The translations under genes and the position numbers were made by a program. The notes under the pieces were generated by a model. The model worked only from the letters and a program-made list of their open reading frames with translations, had not been told where the DNA came from and made no database searches. This document shows positions 1-7,459 of a DNA stretch of 12,280 nucleotides, piece after piece. How positions within the stretch are numbered: position 1 is the first letter of the stretch; each line of letters opens with the position of its first letter. This stretch comes from CAYLLN01 sp036496265 (GTDB lineage: Bacteria > Planctomycetota > Planctomycetia > Pirellulales > Pirellulaceae): contig DASXLL010000067.1 in assembly GCA_036496265.1 (NCBI GenBank), positions 1 to 12,280 on the forward strand, given 5' to 3'.

Positions 1-1
1 C

Positions 2-913
2 GAAGCCGTCGTGCAACAGAGCCGCCCCTTGCTCATCGTCTGCGAAGAAGTCGAAGGCGAGGCCCTCGCCACGCTCGTCATCAACAAGCTCCGCGGCACC
101 TTCAACTGCGCCGCGGTCAAAGCCCCCGGCTACGGCGATCGCCGCAAGGCCATGCTTGAGGACATTGCCATCCTCACCGGCGGCCAGGCCATCTTCGAAG
201 CCCTCGGCGTGAAGCTCGAAAATCTCACGCTCAACGACCTGGGCCGCGCCAAGAAGGTCATCATCGACAAGGACAACACCACGATCATCGAAGGCGCCGG
301 CAAGGGCGACGACATCAAGGGTCGCATCGCTCAGCTCCGCCGCGAGATCGAAGCCTCCACCAGCGACTACGATCGCGAGAAGATCGAGGAGCGCCTCGCG
401 AAGCTGTCCGGCGGCGTGGCCAAGGTCAACGTCGGCGGCGCCACGGAAAGCGAAGTCAAGGAGAAGAAGGCCCGCGTCGAAGACGCTCTGCACGCCACCC
501 GTGCAGCCGTTCAAGAAGGCATCCTCCCCGGCGGCGGCGTTGCTCTGCTCCGCGCTTCCTCACAGGTCAAGGCCGACGGTCTCAGCCACGACGAAGAAGT
601 CGGCTACAACATTGTCCTCCGCTCCTGCCGCGCCCCCCTCACCATGATCGCCCAGAACGCGGGTGAAGACGGCGGCATCGTCTGCGAGCGGGTCATCGAG
701 AGCAAAGGCAACCAAGGCTTCAACGCTCTCACCAACCAGTACGAAGACCTCGTCAAAGCCGGCGTCATCGACCCCACCAAGGTCACCCGCACCGCTTTGG
801 CCAACGCCGCCTCCGTCGCCACTTTGTTGCTGACGAGCGACGCCCTCATCGCCGAGAAGCCCAAAGAAGGCAAAGCCGCCAAAGGCCACGGCGGCGACCA
901 CGACATGTACTAA
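2..913 (+). CDS. groEL: Chaperonin GroEL, C-terminal ~300 residues (5' end outside window)
   Basis: This is the 60-kDa chaperonin subunit, which folds proteins in the cytoplasm inside a double-ring, ATP-driven chamber capped by GroES. The frame is open from base 2, so the gene starts left of the window; about 304 of the usual ~540 residues are present. The sequence enters in the apical domain (PLLIVCEEVEGEALATLVIN, then VKAPGYGDRRKAMLEDIAILTGG). It continues through the intermediate domain, with the conserved catalytic Asp in ARVEDALHATRAA (Asp codon 482-484), the nucleotide-binding PGGGVALL stretch and GVIDPTKVTRTAL near the end. These are near-invariant family motifs. The C-terminus is odd: instead of the GGM-repeat tail it ends in a short charged Lys/Gly/His tail (KGHGGDHDMY). 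Planctomycetes often carry several groEL copies, so this may be a paralogue. No groES is visible here, but upstream is not seen. Confidence 0.97.
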   Translation, partial: EAVVQQSRPLLIVCEEVEGEALATLVINKLRGTFNCAAVKAPGYGDRRKAMLEDIAILTGGQAIFEALGVKLENLTLNDLGRAKKVIIDKDNTTIIEGAGKGDDIKGRIAQLRREIEASTSDYDREKIEERLAKLSGGVAKVNVGGATESEVKEKKARVEDALHATRAAVQEGILPGGGVALLRASSQVKADGLSHDEEVGYNIVLRSCRAPLTMIAQNAGEDGGIVCERVIESKGNQGFNALTNQYEDLVKAGVIDPTKVTRTALANAASVATLLLTSDALIAEKPKEGKAAKGHGGDHDMY

Positions 914-921
914 TCGCCCGT

Positions 922-946
922 AGGTCCCGCCGGCCCGGCGGGACCT
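922..946. repeat. Perfect 12-bp palindrome just after groEL
   Basis: AGGTCCCGCCGG and its exact complement CCGGCGGGACCT are separated by one base, starting 8 bp after the groEL stop. As RNA it would form a very stable GC hairpin. No T-run follows directly, so it may be a 3' stabiliser or a REP-like element and not a terminator on its own. Confidence 0.7.
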
Positions 947-949
947 CGT

Positions 950-972
950 GGGGTAGGCTTCCAGCCTGCCCC
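950..972. repeat. Hairpin repeat followed by a 9-A run
   Basis: GGGGTAGGCT (950-959) pairs with AGCCTGCCCC (963-972) through one G-T wobble and a 3-base loop. Nine A residues follow (973-981). Read on the minus strand, the A-run precedes the hairpin, so it is not a classical terminator there. The core TAGGCTTCCAGCCTGCC resembles a short dispersed repeat I associate with planctomycete genomes; copy number cannot be checked here. Confidence 0.6.
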
Positions 973-980
973 AAAAAAAA

Positions 981-1003
981 AGTCGCGACCATCGGTCGCG
1001 GCT
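981..1003. repeat. Third hairpin repeat in the groEL 3' region
   Basis: AGTCGCGACC (981-990) pairs with GGTCGCGGCT (994-1003) across an ATC loop, with one G-T wobble. It directly abuts the A-run of the preceding hairpin, giving a mosaic of short palindromes. It is probably a dispersed intergenic repeat. Confidence 0.55.
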
Positions 1004-1017
1004 AACGATCAAGCATC

Positions 1018-1052
1018 AAAGCCCGCCGGTTGCAAACCAATCGGCGGGCTTT
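1018..1052. terminator. Probable bidirectional terminator between groEL and the convergent gene
   Basis: AAAGCCCGCCG (1018-1028) is the exact complement of CGGCGGGCTTT (1042-1052), and the 13-base loop can pair further internally (GGTT/AACC). The A-flanked and T-flanked GC stem works in both directions. It lies between the 3' ends of groEL (plus) and the membrane-protein gene (minus, stop at 1097), where a shared terminator is expected. Confidence 0.7.
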
Positions 1053-1096
1053 CCGTTTGTGGCCCGTTTGCGGGGCTTTTACTTTTAGCCCGGTCA

Positions 1097-1606
1097 TTAA
1101 GTCGCGGATTCGAATTGCAGATGTTCTGGCCGCGTCGTCAATGGAATGCCTGCGGCCTGCAGTTCCTTGGCCCAGCGGAGCACGCGGTGGGCCTGAAAGA
1201 TGACGGCTCCGAGCAGCACGATTCCGCAGATTTGTAGCCGGAGAAGATTGCCGATCAGTGAGAGGTAACTAAACGTCAACGCCACATAGACTGCCCAGAT
1301 TTGCTTGAGGCAGACGCACACGCCGAGGGCAACCCAGATCGCGCCCATCACGCCGAAGACGGCGACAAGAATGTCCATCGTGGTCGGATCCCGGCTGGCC
1401 TCATTGGACATGCTCACGACAACGCCCGCGGCAATCACCACGACTCCAATGAAAATCCAAAAGGCGCCGAGCGCAATAATCTGCGACCGAAAGTCTTTCA
1501 GCACTTTGTGCAAACGCTCGTGGGCTCCCGACGATGGCTGGAAAACGGGCGTCGGTGCGGCGGGCGATTGGTACGGATTCGGATCTGTGGGTGGCATTTG
1601 CGACAT
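1097..1606 (-). CDS. Four-TM 'NPYQSP' membrane protein, function unknown
   Basis: This is a 169-aa integral membrane protein of unknown function. The cytoplasmic-looking N-terminus contains DPNPYQSP (residues 8-15), a signature I associate with many otherwise unrelated planctomycete membrane proteins. Hydrophobic segments lie at about 43-65, 79-100, 103-122 and 124-138, followed by a short charged C-terminal tail. It lies 6 bp after the acs stop on the same strand. The purine-rich end of acs (GAGGAAGAGGAG) supplies the ribosome binding site about 9 bases before this ATG, so the two genes are almost certainly cotranscribed and probably translationally coupled. That position could suggest a role near acetate uptake or metabolism, but the protein does not resemble the acetate permeases ActP or SatP, so this is only a guess. 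No catalytic motif is visible. Confidence 0.85.
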   Translation of the reverse strand: MSQMPPTDPNPYQSPAAPTPVFQPSSGAHERLHKVLKDFRSQIIALGAFWIFIGVVVIAAGVVVSMSNEASRDPTTMDILVAVFGVMGAIWVALGVCVCLKQIWAVYVALTFSYLSLIGNLLRLQICGIVLLGAVIFQAHRVLRWAKELQAAGIPLTTRPEHLQFESAT

Positions 1607-1612
1607 ATGGAG

Positions 1613-3562
<1,950 letters not shown>

Positions 3563-3579
3563 AGCCAGTCTTTCACGTT

Positions 3580-3628
3580 GGGTGGGCTGTGCCCACCATG
3601 GACTCAAGAAGGTGGGCACAGCCCACCC
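3580..3628. repeat. Perfect 18-bp inverted repeat in the acs leader
   Basis: GGGTGGGCTGTGCCCACC (3580-3597) and its exact reverse complement (3611-3628) flank a 13-base loop. Each arm is itself near-palindromic (GGTGGGC/GCCCACC around TGT), so either one large or two small hairpins can form. The element lies between the predicted acs transcription start (~3637) and the acs ATG (3562), and so is in the 5' untranslated leader. It looks like a dispersed planctomycete intergenic repeat. It creates a spurious N-terminal extension of acs (the translated repeat includes SPWWAQP). Confidence 0.85.
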
Positions 3629-3643
3629 TACAACTTGCGGCCG

Positions 3644-3673
3644 ATTCTAGCGCGGCAGGCGCAAGACTGTCAA
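3644..3673 (-). promoter_or_regulatory. Sigma70-like promoter of acs
   Basis: On the minus strand, TTGACA (3673-3668) and TAGAAT (3649-3644) are separated by 18 bases. The -35 is perfect and the -10 matches 5 of 6. Transcription would begin near 3637, leaving a leader of about 75 bases that contains the inverted repeat. It lies outside the preceding phosphatase gene, so acs need not depend on it. Confidence 0.65.
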
Positions 3674-3737
3674 ACGGCCCAAGAAATGGACGAGAATGCC
3701 CCCGCGCCGCTGCAAATACTCTGCGTTGTGAAAAGTG

Positions 3738-5339
3738 CTAAGCCGAACCCCGCCGTTTGACCACGAGCACGGTCATGTCCTCAGAGATTTGCCCACCCGC
3801 CTCGAACAAAGTACGGATTCGTGCGGCCAGCGCCTCGGCGGATTCGCACAAATGCTTGCCGACGAGCGACGCCACCGTTGGCTCGCCAATTCGCAGGCCG
3901 GCTGCATCGATGGCACCACAAGCTCCGCCAGACATCAATACGAATACTTCGCCCGGCCCAAGCTTCGCGCGGTCGTTGCCGAATTCGGCGTCTAATGTGT
4001 CTCCGACCCTCGGTGCATCGCTGGTCGTAATCTCCTGGGTATCCACGCCCACGATCAAGGCAACGCAGGGCCCGGCCATCGACTGCACAACTTCGCCCGA
4101 TTCCGGATCAACCAGCGCGTAAGCAAGTCCACAGCGCTGTCCACCCGGTGACGCGACAATCAGCGACTCATTGACCCGGCTGAGCAACTTTCCCGGCGAA
4201 TGGCGGTGAGCCGCATGAGCCCGAACGCTCGCCTGCACAGTGGCCGCACCCAGTGCCGCTTCCAAAAGCACTCCCTCGGCGTCGCCCACGACCAGCGCGA
4301 GCCGTCCATCGGCCAGGACGATCCAGTCGTGAAAATCGCCACCGACTTCATCGGCCTGCTGCGTCCACGCCGCGATCTCGTAGTCGTCAATCAGCGGCGC
4401 GACGCTCGGCAGCCGTTCCCGTTGCCATTGCTTCACCAAATCGATCTGCTGATTGCGTTGTTTTGATTTCGTCCCGGCGGCCAGCAGCATTTCGCGCTCT
4501 AAATCGGCCGCCAAGCGTCCTGCGATGATTTCGAGCAAGTTCGTTTGCTCAGCGGAAAAACCACGCGCTTCGCTGCTAAATACCCACAGCGTTCCCAGCG
4601 GAATCGACGGGCTCGAAACCGGCACACAGACCGCAGCCGCGAAATCTTCGGGACATTTCCAATGTGGCACGAGCGTGGCGTCTTCCAGCGCAACCGCGTG
4701 GCCCACCAGGGCTTCGAGGTCGGCCATGGCGCCGCGTAGCGGCCGCGGCGGCGCGAGCAATCGTTCCTCCGGCAGATTCCACATCGCCCGCAGCTTCAAC
4801 GACGACGTCGCATCGTCGAGCAAATACAGCCCGGCCGCCTGACAGCCGACACTATTGGCCCCCGCCTTTAAGACTGCTTCCAACCGCTCAGCCAGATGCG
4901 GCTCTTCGTCTTTGCGGGCCGCAACAGGAACTCCCGCCGCCAATTCCGCCTCGCGTTGCCAGACAGCCTGCCGCAAGCGGGTGATTTCATTTAGTTGGCT
5001 GGCAATTGCGAGTGCCAGAGGTCGCACTAGCGCTAGCTCGCTCTTGGAGCCAGCGTCTGACTGACCATTGGAGGTGCGACAGGCCGCCTTTCCCTTGAAA
5101 CCATCGTTGTCTCCCGTGCCTGGAACTAAAGCCAGTCGCCCAGCCGCCTTGCCGCCAACATCGATCGGCGTCGCCCATGTCTCCCCGAATCCTACGGGCG
5201 ACGCCTCATAACGCAACTGCCAGCCGGTCGCCGTCTCAAACGCCCGGCAAAGCGGATCGAGTTCCGCCGACGCCACGCTCGGTTGTTCATCCGCCGTTTC
5301 CGTATGCAGTCGAAGCTGCGCCGTCGATTTGCTGCTCAC
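3738..5339 (-). CDS. GAF domain plus SpoIIE/PP2C-type protein phosphatase
   Basis: This is a 533-aa cytoplasmic Ser/Thr phosphatase of the RsbU/SpoIIE class; such proteins typically dephosphorylate anti-anti-sigma factors in stress or signalling switches. Residues 1-140 form a variable N-terminal region ending in a possible helix (about 101-135). A GAF-like sensor spans about 148-283, a helical linker about 280-310, and the phosphatase domain about 312-530. The first metal motif is canonical (EVGGDFHDW, 331-339), VGDAEG (351-356) keeps its Asp, and SEDMTVLVV (519-527) matches the final DDxT motif. The motif normally written TDGVTE is SGGACGA here (470-476), so a metal-ligand Asp is missing. 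The start is GTG at 5339, the first start after an in-frame stop; no strong ribosome binding site precedes it. No partner kinase or STAS gene is adjacent, so the target is unknown. Confidence 0.88.
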   Translation of the reverse strand: MSSKSTAQLRLHTETADEQPSVASAELDPLCRAFETATGWQLRYEASPVGFGETWATPIDVGGKAAGRLALVPGTGDNDGFKGKAACRTSNGQSDAGSKSELALVRPLALAIASQLNEITRLRQAVWQREAELAAGVPVAARKDEEPHLAERLEAVLKAGANSVGCQAAGLYLLDDATSSLKLRAMWNLPEERLLAPPRPLRGAMADLEALVGHAVALEDATLVPHWKCPEDFAAAVCVPVSSPSIPLGTLWVFSSEARGFSAEQTNLLEIIAGRLAADLEREMLLAAGTKSKQRNQQIDLVKQWQRERLPSVAPLIDDYEIAAWTQQADEVGGDFHDWIVLADGRLALVVGDAEGVLLEAALGAATVQASVRAHAAHRHSPGKLLSRVNESLIVASPGGQRCGLAYALVDPESGEVVQSMAGPCVALIVGVDTQEITTSDAPRVGDTLDAEFGNDRAKLGPGEVFVLMSGGACGAIDAAGLRIGEPTVASLVGKHLCESAEALAARIRTLFEAGGQISEDMTVLVVKRRGSA

Positions 5340-5443
5340 GCGGTGGCCCGGTCACAAGTGATTTGAAACCGTCCCTGTGCAAAATCGTCCGTCACGTCTT
5401 CCCTGACTGCTACAGGTTTCCATCGGCCAGTTCGCTACTCGGC

Positions 5444-5472
5444 TTCAGGGTGCCGGTTTTGCCTTCTACAAT
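5444..5472 (+). promoter_or_regulatory. Possible promoter of the esterase gene
   Basis: TTCAGG (5444-5449) and TACAAT (5467-5472) are 17 bases apart. The -10 matches 5 of 6; the -35 is weak. It lies in the 219-bp gap (5340-5558) between the divergent phosphatase and esterase genes. I see no convincing promoter for the phosphatase and no gene in that gap. Confidence 0.35.
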
Positions 5473-5558
5473 CGTTACAAACTGCCTGACTAAACTGCCC
5501 GACTGGCGACGAGCGAAGCCAGACTTCGTCAGAGACTCATTCAGTAAGGCGACCTTAA

Positions 5559-6392
5559 ATGGATTACATGGCTGTCCTACTCAGCTTGGCTTTGCTCGCG
5601 CCAGTTTTCGAGGAGGCGCCGGTCATTTCTCCAGGTAGTGAAAGCGATGGCATCCTCATCCACGGGGTCGAATCGCCATTTCAGGAAGGCACAACGCAGA
5701 TCAGAGTTCTTCTGCCGGACGCTCGCGAACCCAATCGCAAATATCCGGTTGTCTTCGTACTCCCGGTCGAAGCGAAAAACGAATCGCGCTATGGCGACGG
5801 GCTCGCGGAAATCAAAAAGCACGACCTACACAACAAGCACCACGCGATCTTTGTTTCTCCGACGTTTTCGCACTTGCCCTGGTACGCCGATCATCCGACG
5901 GACCCGTTCATCCGGCAGGAGACCTATTTCCTTCACGTCGTCGTGCCATTCGTCGAACGCACCTACCCCATCGAAGCAAGGCCAGAGGGCCGCTTGCTCC
6001 TCGGCTTCAGCAAATCGGGCTGGGGCGCCTGGAGCTTGCTGCTGCGTCATCCGGACATCTTCGGCCGCGCCGCCGCCTGGGACGCTCCGCTCATGATGGA
6101 CCGGCTTGGTAAATACGGCACCACACCGATTTTCGGCACGCAGGTCAACTTTGAAGCCTACCGACTAACCGACTTATTGGAGACAAATCGCGAATTACTA
6201 GGGTCGCAAAAACGTTTCGTTCTCACCGGCTATGGCAATTTTCGCCCCGAGCACGAGCAGATGCATGCGCTGCTCGACAAATTGAACATCGCACATGAGT
6301 ATCGCGACGGCCCGCTGCGCAAGCACGACTGGCACAGCGGGTGGGTGCCAGAGGCAGTGGAATTGCTGCTAGCGCGTCACGCAGCCGAATGA
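5559..6392 (+). CDS. Putative secreted alpha/beta-hydrolase esterase
   Basis: This is a 277-aa alpha/beta-hydrolase of the esterase D/enterochelin-esterase type (PF00756-like). It probably hydrolyses an ester in the periplasm or outside; the substrate is unknown. The N-terminus (hydrophobic stretch at about 4-15) looks like a weak signal peptide. The strand KYPVVFVLPV (61-70) is typical of the fold's early beta-strand. The nucleophile elbow is RLLLGFSKSGWGAWSLLLRHP, with Ser151 as the likely nucleophile. The position that is usually Gly in GxSxG is Ser here, with Gly one residue later. A C-terminal HDWHSGW (256-262) supplies the catalytic His, and the acid residue is unclear (Glu231 or Glu233 in FRPEHEQ, or Asp175). 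The start ATG at 5559 has AAGG about 9 bases upstream. The gene is convergent with the next one, with a 53-bp gap that shows no clear hairpin. Confidence 0.8.
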   Translation: MDYMAVLLSLALLAPVFEEAPVISPGSESDGILIHGVESPFQEGTTQIRVLLPDAREPNRKYPVVFVLPVEAKNESRYGDGLAEIKKHDLHNKHHAIFVSPTFSHLPWYADHPTDPFIRQETYFLHVVVPFVERTYPIEARPEGRLLLGFSKSGWGAWSLLLRHPDIFGRAAAWDAPLMMDRLGKYGTTPIFGTQVNFEAYRLTDLLETNRELLGSQKRFVLTGYGNFRPEHEQMHALLDKLNIAHEYRDGPLRKHDWHSGWVPEAVELLLARHAAE

Positions 6393-6445
6393 GGGACGGT
6401 GCGCATCGGAGCAATTCCGTGGGGCGCGCAGCGTCGATTTACGCT

Positions 6446-7240
6446 TTATTTATAAACGTGCGGCAATTGCCACGCCGGCATGGCACTAGCCGGAGCGAGG
6501 AAAGCTGGGCGCGCCACCTGCGCTGCGGACACTGGTCGGCTCACTTTCGTTGGTGCGGCTAGCGATGGAATGCCCTGAATATTTTTGGCCCGTCGCAGCG
6601 AAATGAGCAGCCGTTCAATCTCGCGATGCACTTCTTGTGTCTGTGAAACGACCAGCACTTTAGCGTTGTCGAACGAATCGATTGCAGCGGGACCGCCAAC
6701 GTCGTCCCACGAATCCGGCTTGATGGTCGTGGTAATCAGCTCGATGAGCGAGTCGTAATCTACTTCGACGACGGCCTTGGAACCGACGATTGGCATAACG
6801 ACCAAATCGAGTGCCGGGTAAATTCGCGTTAGAAGCTGCGACTGGATATCTTCCGGTGAGCTGATCACGAAAACTTCGTCGCGGATCGTAAACTCCAACT
6901 CCACTGTCTTCAGCGTAAGTTGCAAAATCGATTCGAGCGTCAGATCATCGAGCCTGATTGTGACCGGAGTATCTGGACTGATGCCTGCTTCTTCGAGTTT
7001 TTTGATGGCCAGGACAATTGGTATTTGAAACTGTCGGGCGATCTGCGCGGCGACATCGCGGAGCGGTGCTTCGACAAATGCAACCGAGCCGCGTCGATTC
7101 AAGGCCAACTCTAACTCTTGTTCGTGCCTGCCGACATCGTCGTCCGCGTAAAGCCATGTTTGTGCGTCAGCCGCGGAGGCAAATGAAAGGATGCTAAGAA
7201 TGGCGCCTGAGCAGAACGCCGCGGGGGAAACCGCCTGCAT
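6446..7240 (-). CDS. Exported protein with secretin-N/STN-like domains
   Basis: This 264-aa protein carries a clear signal peptide (MQAVSPAAFCSGAILSIL..., cleavage likely after ADA at 26, before QTW). Residues about 51-131 look like an STN/secretin short domain (APLRDVAAQIARQFQIPIVL, then LTLESILQLTLKTVELEFTIRDEVFVI). Residues about 136-218 resemble the secretin N domain found in GspD/PilQ (LIELITTTIKPDSWDDVGGPAAIDSF, then VLVVSQTQEVHREIERLLISLR). There is no secretin pore domain, so it is not a secretin itself; stand-alone proteins of this layout are common in planctomycetes and uncharacterised. The tail (219-264) is Ala/Pro-rich. The frame stays open upstream to 7507, but ATG 7240 has an AGGAA site about 7 bases ahead, starts the signal peptide and lies just downstream of a promoter. 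It is divergent from the DUF4139 gene. Confidence 0.85.
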   Translation of the reverse strand: MQAVSPAAFCSGAILSILSFASAADAQTWLYADDDVGRHEQELELALNRRGSVAFVEAPLRDVAAQIARQFQIPIVLAIKKLEEAGISPDTPVTIRLDDLTLESILQLTLKTVELEFTIRDEVFVISSPEDIQSQLLTRIYPALDLVVMPIVGSKAVVEVDYDSLIELITTTIKPDSWDDVGGPAAIDSFDNAKVLVVSQTQEVHREIERLLISLRRAKNIQGIPSLAAPTKVSRPVSAAQVARPAFLAPASAMPAWQLPHVYK

Positions 7241-7277
7241 CGCAAGATTCCTGGTAAGAACTGCCCCGGGCAGGCCA

Positions 7278-7305
7278 ATTATCTTGTCTTTTGCAAACGA
7301 GGCAA
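7278..7305 (-). promoter_or_regulatory. Likely promoter of the STN-like gene
   Basis: On the minus strand, TTGCCT (7305-7300) and GATAAT (7283-7278) are 16 bases apart, matching consensus at 4/6 and 5/6. Transcription would start near 7271, giving a leader of about 30 bases. This supports the start at 7240 over the longer frame. Confidence 0.42.
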
Positions 7306-7372
7306 CTACGATTCCCGCACTCAGGGGCAGAAAGTGATCGTTGCCGCAGGCCTTCGGATACCTCGCGGACGG

Positions 7373-7388
7373 TTCGCACTTGTGCGAA
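7373..7388. promoter_or_regulatory. 16-bp palindrome in the divergent intergenic region
   Basis: TTCGCACTTGTGCGAA is a perfect 7-bp inverted repeat around TT, midway in the gap between the STN-like and DUF4139 genes. Its size and symmetry suit a dimeric regulator binding site. It lies about 72 bp before the DUF4139 start and about 70 bp upstream of the predicted -35 of the other gene. A chance occurrence is possible. Confidence 0.35.
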
Positions 7389-7459
7389 GCACTTTCCTTT
7401 GCCAGCCGATGGTTTTGCCATTCGCGGTTGTGCCTTCTTGAAGCCCCTGGAGATTCGAC

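Noticed and set aside
560..1012. Open frame on the minus strand across the groEL end
   Set aside because: It is a shadow of groEL and of the palindromic repeats, with low-complexity Gly/Val/Asp sequence and no homology pattern.
3563..3619. N-terminal extension of acs to an ATG at 3619
   Set aside because: The extra 19 codons are translated from the inverted repeat in the leader, lack family similarity and have no ribosome binding site. The ATG at 3562 gives the normal protein length.
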